A DNA stretch of 64,000 nt from Bisporella sp. PMI_857 (GCA_021307315.1 JAJSPD010000007.1:558001-622000), one strand, 5' to 3'; shown: positions 10,571 through 23,208, numbered from the stretch's first letter. A program made the numbers and translations. The notes: a model not told the origin generated them from the letters alone.

Positions 10571-12151
10571 TCATACTTGGCTCTTACTTTCCGTTGATAT
10601 TTTCTGCAGTTCATCACGTCCGAGCCATGTTGCGTGGACACCAAACGGAACTCGCTGTGGAAGTTTGAGCCTGGCTACTTCCTTCATTGTCTTCGCGTCA
10701 ATAACGATGAGCTCGGCCACTTCATCAGCCATGAGAAGGTCCAGTAGGTATCCATCATCCTCATCTTTAGCGTTCTTGCTCGAGACATATAGCGCTTCGC
10801 CGCCATACATGTCCCCGTAGTCCAAAGCGCTAATCTCACGCTCGCCAATCAGATCGTACTTCATAACCGCTTTTCCCATGTAGCCATCACCGTGCTCATC
10901 TAGTAAGTAGCAGTATCGACTTGGTTTACCTACATAATCGAGGTTTAGGCTGGGACGCTCATAACCGTGGTCAATTAGCAATTTTTCCTCTGTCACAACT
11001 CCTCTGGCTAGGTTGAGCACCCATTTCTTGACTTGCGATGGAGGCTCTTCTGGTGTGTGAATCGGCACGGTCGCGGGATATGATGGGAAGCACGGCGAGA
11101 AAAGAACAATCTCGGGTGACCCATCGGAAGAAGTCCGTTCCCATGCATTGATGACATGCCAAACCAAGGCGGGGTTATTCGTCTGAAAGAATTGCGCCTG
11201 GTCACCAGCTTTAAATTCTCGAGGAAGAACACCCCACCTCATTGGATATTCAGTATCAAAATGGAAAATGCTACCACTAGGTTCCGATAGCCGCTTTCCA
11301 TCAATGCGCATGGACATATCGGGAAAGATGAGATAATTCTCAGTGAGGAAGAAGTCGTGCAGCCAGCCGAGGCCGTTTACCTGGTTGTATTTGTGCACTG
11401 GTGCCTGTGAGTATCGCAAGCCATTTGTGATCCGGCCTGCAATAATGGTTTGGGTCCTATCGATGCTTAGGTTGTACATATCTCCTGTCTCTGGGTCAAA
11501 GCGCGGATGCGCAGAAAATGGGCCTTCCCATTCGCCATCCCAGGTCTCCAACACTCCAGTACCGTCCATCACAAGTCTGCCGTTCTCTTGCGACGTGCTA
11601 AGGACGAATGCGTAACCTTGTTCCTGTAGACAGTATATACGGCCGCTGTGGTATCTAACGGACGTAGAACCTGTGGTAAGTTCGTATTGGGAGAGGTTCG
11701 GAATAAGGCCGCGTTTCTTCTTCTCGTTCACATGTTTGATCTTCTCTATCGCTTGTGGACCTCCTCCTGCAATATCTGTAAAGTCAATGAAGATTTCCCG
11801 GCCAATCTTGCGCTCGATTTCGAAACGGGGAGTTCGAACATAGAAGTTCGAGTAAGTCGCCATTCCGTCTTTGATCTCAATCTGGTGGATCATCCCAGCG
11901 CCGCAGAAGGCATGCGATCGAATATGAGATTGCTCAAATTGGACGTTCGTGCCGTTGCGTAGATAGACCCCTTCGAGATCAGCTGGCAGACTGCCAGTGA
12001 CAACGACTGGTGCATGTTTCAACTCACGACGCACAGGTTTGTATCCGGGAACGTTGTATACGCTCTTTTTGTTGAAATTCTCAATATCAAGCTCGACTTC
12101 GAGCTTTTCATCGGTATCGTCAAATATTATTTTTGGTATGACATTTGACAT
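10571..12151 (-). CDS. Carotenoid oxygenase (RPE65/lignostilbene dioxygenase family)
   Basis: Single-exon gene for 526 aa, the usual family length. The four histidines that hold the catalytic non-haem Fe(II) on the seven-bladed propeller are visible at H215 (FSAHPRFDP), H265 (GWLHDFF), H332 (VWHVINAWE) and H506 (FGVHATWLG). The conserved LRNGTN turn is at 65-70. The enzyme should cleave a C=C bond of a carotenoid, apocarotenoid or stilbene-type phenylpropanoid with O2. In fungi the family splits into retinal-forming (CarX/Cao) and stilbene-cleaving (Cao-1) branches, and I cannot place it. No signal peptide is seen, so it is probably cytosolic. A TATATA stretch lies about 130 bases upstream (near 12277). 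The gene diverges from an aldo/keto reductase pseudogene. Confidence 0.93.
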   Translation of the reverse strand: MSNVIPKIIFDDTDEKLEVELDIENFNKKSVYNVPGYKPVRRELKHAPVVVTGSLPADLEGVYLRNGTNVQFEQSHIRSHAFCGAGMIHQIEIKDGMATYSNFYVRTPRFEIERKIGREIFIDFTDIAGGGPQAIEKIKHVNEKKKRGLIPNLSQYELTTGSTSVRYHSGRIYCLQEQGYAFVLSTSQENGRLVMDGTGVLETWDGEWEGPFSAHPRFDPETGDMYNLSIDRTQTIIAGRITNGLRYSQAPVHKYNQVNGLGWLHDFFLTENYLIFPDMSMRIDGKRLSEPSGSIFHFDTEYPMRWGVLPREFKAGDQAQFFQTNNPALVWHVINAWERTSSDGSPEIVLFSPCFPSYPATVPIHTPEEPPSQVKKWVLNLARGVVTEEKLLIDHGYERPSLNLDYVGKPSRYCYLLDEHGDGYMGKAVMKYDLIGEREISALDYGDMYGGEALYVSSKNAKDEDDGYLLDLLMADEVAELIVIDAKTMKEVARLKLPQRVPFGVHATWLGRDELQKISTESKSQV

Positions 12152-12785
12152 TCTGAAGGGATAATGTACTTCCTAGACACTGCGTGTAGGTAGTATAGAT
12201 GGATGTGAAGCGACGTGTCTACTAGGAGAAAAACGTCTTTTAGCTCAGTTCAAAATGAGGACATCTGTCTTTATATATCAGCTTTCAAATAGATCAATGA
12301 AACGATCGTGTTGTTAGTCATCCCTGGAAACTCCTGTAAAGTCCTTATAGCCCAACAATAACAATTATTGCACTTTGTCAGCCGACTATCTCCCATGCAA
12401 TAGGTTCAGCAGGTAGTTTCTAGGTCTGACATTTAAGGTTTGGCTTCCTCGGAACAAGGGTCACCTCATAATGCATAGTTAGACTTGCGGCCCGGTTCCT
12501 CGGCATGCTACCGGAACAGGGCCGAACCCGAAGTAGCTACGCATTCTTGTTATGCATCAGATGCATTGATGGCAAGATCTCAGCAACATGAATGGGTATT
12601 TTAGAGCTTTTGAGTAGACGGCAATAATTGCCGAAGTCCGTCTAACCTACTGTTATTCAGGTTCCCAAGGCAGATGTACAAAAGTTTCACCCAGTTCCTT
12701 CCTTCACCTTCCTCACGAAATATAAAAAGTTTACTCCAATATTATGTTCTACAGACTTTAAAATTTCTGGTAAATTTTCTCAAGG
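12152..12785. promoter_or_regulatory. Divergent intergenic region of carotenoid oxygenase and dead AKR
   Basis: About 630 bp between the two divergent starts. A TATA-like stretch sits near 12277 on the carotenoid oxygenase side. No operator could be identified. Confidence 0.35.
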
Positions 12786-13911
12786 ATGGTTGTGTCTATT
12801 CTCACTTGCCAGCTCGGCAAGAATCGGCCTCATGTTACAGTTCCTGGCCCAGATTGTGTATGGCTCAGCGCCTTCTATGGCAAACCCGAGAGTGACAAAG
12901 AGCCATTCAAATTCCTTGATCATGCCTACTCAATCGGAGCAAGATTCTGGGACAGCGCCGATGTTTATACGTAAATCTTCACGACTGAACGAAAATCAGT
13001 TGCTAACATTATATTAGACCAAAACAACGAAGATCTCATCGGCAAATGGTTGCGGAGAACTAGGGCACGAGACAAAATCTTCCTAGCCACGAAATCTGGC
13101 GGTCCCATAGTTCATGGTAAATTCGCTATCCGCAGCGATACGGAATACGTACAACAGGCTTATGCAAAAAGCCTGTAGCGACTTGGTGTCGATAAAATAG
13201 ACCTATGCTACATGCATTGTACCGGACATAAGACTCCATTTGAGAATACCGTCGAAGCTATGGTACAGCTAAAGAACGAAGGCAGATGGTTACCTAGGGT
13301 TGAGCGAGGTGTCGTCCGAAACTCTCCGTCGCGCCTTTGCTGTACATTACATCGCTACAGTACAGATAGAGCACAGTTCCTTCGATACAGACATCTAAAA
13401 TGACTCCAACGGTCTCTCGGTTACTCATTGAGACTGGGCGTTGCTGTCGTCTGTTATAGCCCCTTGGGCAGAGGAATTTTAACAGTACAATACAACTCAG
13501 CTGAGGATTTTGAGAAGAGAGATTCTCTGTGCTTCTTGCCACGATTCAGCAAGGAAAACTTCTCGAAAATAAAATTTTAGTGTAGAAATTGGAGGATATT
13601 GCTTCCCGGAAGGGATACACACCTAGTTAGCTCACTTTGGCTTGGTTGATGGCTCAGGCCAAGGATGTAATCACAATTCCGTGAGTAACTGATTACCCAT
13701 GTTCTATGCTATTATCAGCACTAATGAGTATTATAGAGGGACTAAAAAGACCAAGTACCTAGATGGGAACACGGGTGCCGCAAAGGCTTTCTTGTCCAAG
13801 AGCGAAAGGAAAAGTGTTCGTAAGCTAGTAGATTCTGCTGATGTACATAGAATACGATACGGTCCTAATACAGACACTACTATGTTTGCGAATACTCCGA
13901 GTTTATACTAA
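12786..13911 (+). pseudogene. Aldo/keto reductase, inactivated
   Basis: Aldo/keto reductase-type pieces follow in order along the + strand, but in shifting frames. They include LSAFYGKPESDKEPFKFLDHAY and ARFWDSADVYT (tetrad Asp/Tyr), IGKWLRR, FLATKSGG (Lys), VDKIDLCYMHC (His), then YLGLSEVSSETLRRAFAVHY, GVAVVCYSPLGRG, LEDIASRKGYTPS, LAWLMAQAKDVITIP and the last exon GTKKTKYLDGNTGAAKAF. Lesions: an in-frame TAG at 13176-13178 (AKSL*RLG), a frame change near 13290, a stop after FDTDI (about 13398), and a TAG at 13628-13630 (YTPS*LTLAWL). One intron before GTKKTK is still recognisable. All catalytic residues survive, so decay is recent. In its intact form this would be a yakc-type NADPH reductase of about 330 aa. 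Confidence 0.9.
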
Positions 13912-14085
13912 TCTAAAACGTCTTGTTAGAACATTTAATACTAAAAATATAGAACAATAAGCTTACTAACGCCTTTGTAAACGATACCGCTACATTATGT
14001 CGCTTTTGCATAAGCTACTAAACTCCTCTTGCAGAATAAATTAAATTGCTTCCATAGTCCATGAAGGCTGTTTGGTACTAATGCT

Positions 14086-15480
14086 CTATTCCTTCTTCCA
14101 GCTTAAGAATTCCTCAGCTAGGTGACTCTTGAACATCGTGAACTTATTATGGAAGTTCCTATTGCATCGCCAGCAGATTAAATCATGAGATGGCCAATGC
14201 GAAACTTCTGTGAGCCTCTGCTGGGTGCTTTCAGTGCTGAGAGGAAACTCATCAAGCCCTACGAAAAATCGTGTTTGGAAAGAGTTGTAGTGTTTTCGAC
14301 TGTATCGTATCACAATTAGAATGTTTCTGTTTGAGGCTGTATGAATCCTGGTTACGGGTGTGCAAAGAAACAAACCTTGCACAATAGCAGTAGATCCCAT
14401 GCTCGCACCTTTGAAAAAAATTAGGAAATGGCAAGACTGCTAAGCAACGAGATTGTCACCCACTTTTTCAACCTCTCACTATACATCTCCCTTGATGTGA
14501 CATGAATGTGTAAATGTGCCATTGATGGATAGGTATGAATTCCGACAAGTATTTCGCTCTCCCAGTCACGCCCAACTAGAGGCTCGGAATTTTCATCGAG
14601 CGGAACCACACCATCGAGGACATCTTGTAGTGGCTTATCTTTAGCTGAAAACCGTCCAAACTTTTGTTGCAACGCGTTTGCAGCAATTTCCTTGATCCTG
14701 GCTGCATATTCTCGAACCTCGCTTAGAAATACAGGATCATCTGTGTGTCGTTATGTCAGATTAGAGCTCCCATTATGGCATCAGATAATTCTTGTAAAAC
14801 GTGATCCTACCGCCCGTGGCGTAGCTCTGAAGGAGTTTCTAGTGCTTGAAGAATTGAGAGAATATAAAGTATGAGAATCTTCGAGGGATTGGAAAGCAGC
14901 CTCTGTTCAGAGGTTTAAACGTACCAAAGTAGTGGTAAGGTGGCCTCTTATTCTTATCCCAGAACTTCTTGTCTCGAGGCAGGATCAAATAGTGAACACT
15001 TGCCTTTGGGAAAGCATCATGAATGGTCACAAATTTCTGACTAGATAGACTCGAAGTTAGCTACTAGATAACGGGGCTAGAGTATGCTTAGCTAGCACTT
15101 ACTTGTACTCTATCACTATTGAAGAGTCATACTTCTCGGGATGTTCGATGATAGGACCAAAAGCATCCTGGCGTGGGTGATAGTTTTCAGGCATCTTCTT
15201 CGGGGGTTTCCTTTTCAGGGAGTAGTATCCCTCGGGATCAAAAGTAGTATCCTCAGCCACAAGGTTGTCTTCAGTTGTGGGTTGAGACCTCTTTGGACCT
15301 TTCTTCTTTGCCTGGGACATCATCTCGGAGACCATAAGAAGTCAGTATCTGTTAAGACTGAGCATGGTTGCGTGTAACTTACATGCGTTTCGAGGGATAT
15401 CTTGCGTTGATGATGCAGCAAACTGATCTTGTGATTCCTGGCTCTTTGCGGCTGGAGTTCTATTCTCCAATCCGGCCATT
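14086..15480 (-). CDS. hnt3: Aprataxin-like DNA-adenylate hydrolase (HIT + zinc finger)
   Basis: Multi-exon minus-strand gene for an Hnt3/aprataxin protein, which removes 5'-AMP from abortive DNA ligation products in the nucleus. Order of parts: a basic, lysine-rich N-terminus (15335-15100), the HIT fold start VTIHDAFPKASVHYLILPRD, the HIT active site PSMAHLHIHVTSREM (histidine triad HxHxH), then LICWRCNRNFHNKFTMFKSH, the C-terminal zinc finger that grips DNA, ending EEFLSWKKE. The HIT-to-finger intron lies about 14265-14465. The 5' end is uncertain. An ATG at 15480 opens MAGLENRTPAAKSQ, but the join to the next exon does not keep frame cleanly. The ATG pair near 15323 is an alternative start. 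It diverges from the helicase gene over a short shared promoter. Confidence 0.82.
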
Positions 15481-15843
15481 GATCAGATCTATGCGAAGAA
15501 TAGTTTAATTGAGCCTTCCCAAAGCGAAGACACTGGTCCCAAAATTCATTTAAATGTGCTTAGTATAGTGAAGAAAGTTGTTGTGAACTTGTTCGATTAT
15601 TACGGAAGTAGCCAATGATTCTCGTGCAAGCAACGGGTGAGGATGGGCTTACATAAGCGAATGACTAAGGATGCAAGTGACCGGCGAGCCTTATTTGCTT
15701 CGCCGGGCTGGCACTAATGCAACTGTTTTCAGCCTTGCTCAAAATTATTATTACCTCAATCTTTCTACGAGCCTCAATTATTTTGGATCTTCTATTCGAT
15801 ACACATATGGACCGCCACCAGAAACTATTTGATTCTCTTGAAG
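15481..15843. promoter_or_regulatory. Shared promoter of aprataxin and helicase genes
   Basis: About 360 bp separates two divergent housekeeping-type starts. No specific motif is claimed. Confidence 0.4.
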
Positions 15844-18800
15844 ATGGTCAAAAAGGGACAAGCCAAAGGCACAAAGCCTGGTGGCGGGGCTGCGAAGAAG
15901 CCATCACCAGCAACCACAACAGGAGACGATAGCTTTATAATTTTCTCGAATTCGGACAAGGAGCCCAGGCCTAAGAAAGTTGCGAATTCATTTGGCACTG
16001 GGCCTTCAGGCTCAGATATCCTTGGTGAAGCTCCTAAGCGGCCTGATGTTAAAAAGCTTATTGGTGGGGCATCATGGACAGGAAAGCTGCCTGTGAATCT
16101 ATTATCTGAGCATTGTCAGAAGCATAAATGGGACAAGCCAGAATACACAATGGCGAGTTCCTCTCTCTGTATTACGAGTTAGTTTGCTGACTCCAGCAGG
16201 TCAAAACGCCAGATGGCTTCTCATCCATGGTAATTCTGAAGTGGAAGAACCCGAAGACTCAAGAGCTCATCACTCTGCCACCTTTCAAACTTCCTTCTAC
16301 CCACAAGCATCTCTCCATGAAACCGACTGCGCTAGAAGCTCGACATTTTGCCGCCACATATGCCTTATTTCGCGTGAACAGCATGCAAAACATCCATATG
16401 ACACTTCCACCCGACTATCGCGGCTTATGGAAGGGCGAATTTGCGGAACTAAAGAAGGAGGATATCAAGGAGGGTAAATCTTGGATGTATGAGTCGGATC
16501 CATTCTCCGCGCTGAAGGAGAGAGAAGAAGCGAAAGTTCTGGTAGAGAAGCAACGAAAACAAAGAGAGCAGGCAAAGGAAGCGGCAGCAAACAATCCTGC
16601 GCCAGGCATTGCTGGGCTGTCCCTAAGAAATAACACAAATGGTGGACCTGTATCGGGAGCGCATAGTCTTCATAGAGGATGGACTCGTGTGCCGAAGATA
16701 GAAATGGGAAAGCGGACTCGGGGACTTATTGAGGATTTGATAAGGAAACACGCTATATGGAATCCTCATGATGTTAAAATGTCTGAATTTCAGAAACATT
16801 CTATTATCACTGAATTCAAAAACCTGGAATTCCGCCAAAGCCATGTTGAAGAAGCGTTACAGGAGTGCAAAGATCGTGAAGAAGCATTGGAATGGCTACT
16901 TATTCATGTCCCAGAAGATGATCTTCCGCGGTGGGCACTTCCTGAAGGATACGTTGCCGGCATCAGTATGGCAAGCAGTAATCTAAAAAGAGAGGGTGCT
17001 GTTAAGAGATTGTCTGAAGCCGGATATTCTCTAGATTTAGTAAAACAGATTTACGACATTAATAGTGATGAAGGAATAGCAGCAGAAGCTTTACAACATA
17101 TTCTTTTGTCAAGTGGGCAAGATACCCCGATTCCTGAGGTGGAAGAGTCCTGGGATAGTGAGGATTCAAAAGAAGCGTCTACAGCTATATGGGAAGAGGA
17201 GGTAAATAGTGTACACGCTGTTTTTGGTGACAGGTATACTCGGCCTTCGGGAAATGTATGTAGGGTCGTTATGAATGCCCCAAATCGTGGTCGAAATGCC
17301 CCGGTAGACTCCCCAGTCATCCAGTTCCGACGCACCGCCGAGTACCCTCAGAAGGTTCCTATCATATCCATACATGCCTCTCTTCCATCATATATCCGCT
17401 TGAGCATGGTTAAACAAGCTTTGAATCATGCATCCGATAATCTTATCGGCGAGCAAATGCTCTTTTTCCTAATTGATTGGATGGAACATAATTTTTATAG
17501 TATCATTGAGAGACCAGGAAGGCTTAGGGATGTCTCAGCAGCTGCCTCTATAGTCAGCGAAGTGCAGCCAGCCCGTCGTAAACGACAAAATATATCTAGG
17601 CATCCTAAACCTATTTCGTGGACCCCAAATCCCAGGAGCAAAGACGATTGGACAAGGAGGCAAGCTGACCCTAAGCTTCAAACCAAGATTCAAGCACGGC
17701 GCAATTTGCCCGCATGGGATATGAGGGAAACAATAATCGATGTGGTGAATTCACATCAAGTTAGTATCATTTCTGGTGAGACTGGGTCTGGTAAATCTAC
17801 TCAGTCAGCACAGTTCATCCTTGATGACTTGTACCAGAGATCACTTGGAGACAGCACTAAAATCATGTAACTGTGTATGAATCTTCTCATCTGTACTACA
17901 AGCTAATGTTAAATAGTTGCACTCAACCGCGCAGGATTTCTGCCCTTGGGCTGGCTGATCGTGTAAGTGAAGAGCGTTGTTCTCCCGTTGGCCAAGAGGT
18001 CGGATATATCATCAGAGGAGAGTCAAAAGCATCTCAAAACACCAGGATCACCTTCGTAACCGCCGGAGTGTTACTTCGACGCCTGCAAACATCAGGAAGT
18101 AGAAGCGATGATATAGTTGCATCTCTGGGTGATGTGAGTCATATTATCATCGATGAGGTTCACGAGCGTAGTTTAGACACAGACTTTCTGCTTGTTCTGC
18201 TACGCAATGTATTAAAGAAGCGAAAGGATCTGAAGCTGATACTTATGAGTGCCACGCTTGATGCTGGTGTCTTTGAAGATTACTTCAAGAGTGGCGGTAA
18301 AGTTGGCAGAGTCGAAATTAGTGGCCGAACATACCCTGTAGAGGACTACTATCTCGACGATGTTATTCGTATGACTGGCTTCAATGCTGGTTGGGGTGCG
18401 AGATCTAATGATGACGACGAAGATACAATAGGTATGGACGCTGACGTGAAATCAGCCATTCAAAGCATCGGCATGAGAATCAACTACGACTTGATCAACG
18501 AGACTGTAAAAGAGATTGATGCCGAACTCACTCATCTGAAACAAGATGGTGGTATCCTCATATTCTTACCTGGAGTTAACGAGATTAGTCGTGCAGTGGG
18601 AAATCTACAATCGATGCCGAATCTGCACGTTTTGCCCCTTCATGCATCCTTACAATCATCCGAGCAACGAAGAGTATTTCCTCATGCGCCTCATGGAAAG
18701 CGGAAAGTCGTTGTTGCTACTAACGTAGCTGAGACATCCATCACAATTGATGATATAGTGGCTGTTATTGACTCGGGTCGAGTGAAAGAAACCTCATACG

Positions 18801-20123
18801 ATCCGCAGAACAACATGCGAAAGCTTGAAGAAGTGTGGGCATCACGAGCCGCATGTAAACAGCGCCGAGGAAGAGCTGGTCGTGTGCAAGCTGGAAAGTG
18901 CTACAAACTCTATACTCGTAACGCTGAGATGAACAAGATGGCGGAACGTCCAGAGCCTGAAATGAGACGAGTGCCTCTTGAGCAACTATGTCTATCTGTC
19001 CGAGCGATGGGTGTTAAAGATGTGAGCTCGTTCCTAGGAAGCGCTCTTACACCACCTGAAAGCTTGGCAGTTGATGGAGCTATGGATCTGCTTGCTAGAA
19101 TGGGATGCCTAGATAGCGATGATTTGACGGCTCTCGGACGTCATTTGAGCATGATACCAGCTGACCTTAGGTGTGGTAAACTAATGGTATATGGCGCCAT
19201 GTTTGGCTGCCTGGATGTCTGCGTCACCATTGCCGGAATTCTAACGGTTAAGAGTCCATTTGTAAGTCCTCAAGAGAAGAGGGAGGAAGCAAAATCGGCA
19301 AGGGCCAAGTTTGCAGGCAATCAGGGGGATTTGATTGGTGATCTCAAAGCCTTCGAACAATGGGACGCAATGCTCCAAAATCGGTATGTACATATGATCC
19401 ACAACCCTTCCCCTCATTATACCTAACGGGATTAGTGTAAGACAAGGCGAGATTCGCAACTGGTGCTCAGAAAACTATCTTAGCTATCAAACTCTCAGTG
19501 ACATATCATCCAATCGCACGCAATACTTTTCTTCTCTGCGCGAATTATCGTTTATACCAAACTCTCCCCCCTCGGCTCTCAATCGCAACACCAAAAACAC
19601 GCCCCTCATACGTTCCCTCATCGCTTCAGCCTTTAACCCACAAGTAGCACGCATCGATCTTCCCGACAAGAAGTTTGCAGCCTCCATATCCGGAGCTGTG
19701 GAGCTCGACCCTGAAGCACGAACAATAAAATATTTCAACCAAGAGAACGGCCGCGTTTTCGTACATCCCTCTTCAACTGTCTTCGATGCTCAGACATTCC
19801 CTGGGAACAGCGTCTACATATCCTATTTCAACAAGATGGCCACCTCGAAAGTCTTCATCAGAGACCTAACACCGTTTAATGCGTATACAATGTTGTTATT
19901 TGGCGGGAAGCTAGAGCTGGATACTTTGGGTAGAGGATTGGTAGTTGATGGCTGGTTGCGTTTGAGGGGGTGGGCCAGGATAGGTGTTTTGGTTAGTAGG
20001 TTGAGGAGTATGCTGGACGAGGTGTTGCAGCGGAAAATAGATGATCCTGGGGCAGATTTAGGTGGGGAGGAGGTTGTGAGCATTGTAACAAGGCTTGTGG
20101 AGCTGGACGGGATGGATCAATAA
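15844..20123 (+). CDS. DEAH/RHA-type RNA helicase, DHX29/DHX57-like (yeast YLR419W-like)
   Basis: Four exons (15844-16152, 16200-17866, 17917-19383, 19436-20123) give about 1376 aa. A Lys/Ser-rich head is followed by YTM-VKTPDGFSS, a UBA-like segment (about 340-365), an RWD domain (EEEVNSVHAVFGDRY onward, about 430-545), Walker A SGETGSGKST (about 627-636), the DEVH box (about 738), SATL motif III, TNVAETSITIDD (V) and QRRGRAGRV (VI). Winged-helix/HA2 and OB-fold regions close with FNKMATSKVFIRDLTPF. It should be an ATP-dependent RNA remodelling enzyme of ribosome or mRNA metabolism. DEVH in place of DEAH is tolerated in this group. Intron 1 starts with GC, not GT. The ATG at 15844 follows an in-frame TTG that is not a plausible start. 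Confidence 0.93.
16153..16199 (+). other. GC-AG intron in the helicase gene
   Basis: 47 bp intron starting GCGAGT and ending CAG, with a GCTGAC branch 10 bases upstream. Only this donor keeps the frame between YTM and VKTPDGFSS. The single GT-AG alternative would be 31 bp long and out of frame. Confidence 0.75.
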
Positions 20124-20606
20124 TGTTCTTTGGCACAAAATACAGTGTATAGACTGGGATAGATGGATTCTTTGGAGTATATAGGTCCCGTAAAAAGCGT
20201 CAAGCGTGTGCGTTTGCACTACGCTTTAGATAAGGATGATTTATTGAATCGCAAGCGTATCGAGCCAAATACAAACATGTTGATAGGTCCATTTCGGTTC
20301 CTTTTGATTACATAAACCTAAAGATCTTTCAGTGATCTTTCAGTAACGTTTTAGCGATGAACTCATGCTGACGGCTTGTTTGCCATGGAATTTTGTATGA
20401 AAATAGGTGTTGATATTTTTCTAAGATTAAATGCATACTATTTTTTAGACTCCTTATCAGTCTTCTAACTTTCGCCTTCAAACTCCACTGAATGTCCGTC
20501 ATCATCCACCACCTATTTATAGGCGAAACCCCCTTGTGATCATCTCTGCAGAATAAAGCTGCACGAGTAGCCAATATACTAAGCCAAACCAGCAGACAAT
20601 ATCGAT
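20124..20606. other. Intergenic between convergent genes
   Basis: 3' flanks of the helicase and the MFS pump. No gene is seen. Confidence 0.45.
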
Positions 20607-22487
20607 CTATCCAGCGGCCTGGAGACCCTTCATAACCTTGCCAATATTCTTACGCTTCACGTCCACAAATTAGCTTCCGATCCACGTTTTCGTGATTGTG
20701 ATATCAGACTTACCGTGATCAATGGGCTACAGACCAGACCCAACGCACAAGCAACATAAGCGAGAATGAAAACCTGTCTCAAAGCAAAGATAATGGCGTG
20801 TATAGCCTCCTGACGTACCTCCTCCGGAAGCGTCTTCAAGATCGCGCTGCCGCTACCTGAAACGGCCTGTACGAGCTGCGAGCGGGTGAACTCTGGGATG
20901 ACGGGTGCGAGGTTGCTGACTGCTTTGTTGACGAAGACGGAGCCTGCTATAGAGAGACCGAGGGCCATGCCGCCGAGTTGTGCTTTTATTGGTTAGTTGG
21001 GTGGAGCAGAACGGCATGGGGGGGATAGACCTAAGCTCATAAAACTCACGGCATTGGCGCCGTCCGATGGAGCGATGAAGAGGTAGATTACAGTGTAGCC
21101 TGCTTGCACGAGGCATCCCGTGCCGAGAGCAATCAGGACTTCGTACCCGTAGATCGCGGATATACTAGTCCCTTCATCGATGCGGGCTGGCAATTAAATT
21201 AGCAACTTTGTCCTGAGTTGATGTGAATGGAACGTTACACATAAGCACGCTTCCCACAAGAGCGAGCACGAACCCGGCAATGTAGAAGTCCTGGAAGGAG
21301 CCCCATCTCACAATAATCTGTCCCGTGATGAAAATCGTAGCGCTGAGGATGAAGATTAATGGGAGAAGCCGGACCGCAGAGTCCAATGCCGTATCGCCTT
21401 TCGTGAACTGGAAGTATATGGGTATATAGTAGATAGGGATGAAAGCGGCGACGTTGGATGCCGATGCACAGATGTATAGCAGGATTGCGTTGCGATTTTT
21501 GAGGAAAGTAACCGGGAAGATACGTTCTTCAGGACTTACGAGAATCGAAAAGGCTTGTTGAATAAAGAACGCGATAAACATGACGCCGGCGACAACAAAG
21601 AATGCAATTATTCTTGCATTAGACCATAGATATTGGCTTCCTCCGAGATTGATGCCCATGACAAGGAAGGTGACCGCACCCGTAAAGAGGACAGAGCCCA
21701 CGTAGTCAAATGATGCCAGGCGCTTTCCATATGGCGTTCCAGGCGCTGGGTCGGTAGCGGGAATGCACAAGATGCAAATGAGGATACAGAAGACACCAAT
21801 CATGGGGTTGATGTAAAAGGCCCATCTCCAGTCTACTTCAGCGAATCCGCCGCCAACTACAGGTCCCAACACCGTGCCCAGGCCCCATACGATACCACTA
21901 TATCCATAAGTCGGGTACAATATAGAAGCTTTTAGGCAGACTTACATTGCAGCAAGGTAACCTCCACGTTCAACAGCGGTTGTGTATGTAATTAATAATG
22001 TTAGAGTTCCTGTGTACATGCCATTCCCTCCAATTCCAGCGAGTACTCGTCCCACAATCTCGGCTTCCACAGTCGGTGCCGCGCCACAGAGCACCGAAGC
22101 CGCTTGGAACAAGATTGAAGAGCCTACAAAAAGCCATTTCGAATCTAAGATTGCGTAGGCTTTACCGAATGTAAGGACCAGAATCACGGCTCCAATGGTA
22201 AAGCCAACGGACAGCCAGGGCAATTGTTCGACATGCTCGAATTCGTTCACCAGGATTGGGATCAAGTCCGCAACAACGGTATTGTCAAGGGAAAACAAGA
22301 AGATACCGATGAGCAGACTAAATACTACCAATGCCCACCTGAAGCCGCTTATGGCCCTCCCAGGGTCTGGGTTGGCTTCCACTGAAGGAGAGGCCGAATC
22401 TGTTGTAGATGGCAGCTCAGAGTTGTCAGGAGTCGCTAGGGCTTTCTCTAGATCCTGTAACTTGGAGGGAGCCGAATGTTCCGACAT
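20607..22487 (-). CDS. MFS drug/toxin efflux pump (DHA2/TRI12-like, about 14 TM)
   Basis: Five exons (22487-21946, 21897-21239, 21186-21031, 20982-20714, 20654-20607) encode about 557 aa. The short hydrophilic head is followed by FSLDNTVVADLIP (motif C-like D-x-T), WLSVGFTIGAV, GKAYAILDSKWLF (motif A position) and AEIVGRVLAGIGGNGMYTG. After exon 2 come GTVLGPVVGGGF and many hydrophobic helices. The join FMSL-AQLGGMALGLSIAGSVF matches the last conserved helix of fungal toxin pumps. It should export a small organic molecule across the plasma membrane by proton antiport. Start: the ATG at 22487; an in-frame TTG seven codons earlier is ignored. It lies beside a methyltransferase and further biosynthetic genes, so it is a candidate self-resistance or export pump. 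Confidence 0.9.
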
Positions 22488-23208
22488 GATGAAAAAGCTA
22501 TAGAGCAAAGAAACAAGAAGTGAACTTTTTGTATGTAACTAGAATCTGAAGGAAATAAAGGTCCAAATAGATCTCGAAAATCACCTACTGGATGAAAGAA
22601 ATAGGGTCAAGGGGCCCGGCCCAGCCTTTTTTATGGTACGGACATGTAGAGATGACCGATAGATGTTTTACTAAGCATCTCCGTAATTACGCCAATTGAC
22701 TGAAGCTCTTTCTTTGTGCTACAACAAACATGTTGTTCGAGAGTCTGATGAAGTTAGAGCGGCTCATTATTCTTCCAGAGCCGATAACCATTCTGCTCCG
22801 CCAGAGCGCTGAATCTGGTTAAGCTCACCGGAGGAAACTGGTTCTTGGCGCTAAAATGCACGTATTTTTGATCACGTGATTGTAGCAACTCTGAAGGTAG
22901 CCTTTTACAAGTGAGCATATATCGCACTTGAAATGGTTTACTGATGATGAATAAGATGGAATCAATGTATCAGACTACTGTAGCAGACAGAATCAATGCA
23001 CGCGCGTCTTACAAGTATCTACGGCTCATTTCTCAATTGGAAACGTTGAGGATTAAAATGAGGATATATTAATAAAAGCGGATCTCAATATCCTAGATTC
23101 AACGATTCTGATGCAACGGTAGAGAGTGGGATCGATTGACTGATATATATGTAGAAGAATCCTCCACTGCATTGTCTCGTTTTTACCTATGCTTTTCCTT
23201 CTAGATCA
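22488..23208. other. Intergenic, upstream of the MFS pump
   Basis: About 720 bp with no gene. The perfect palindrome GATCACGTGATC-like core (CACGTG) at about 22873 is the only site that stands out. A loosely TATA-like stretch lies near 23064. Confidence 0.35.
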
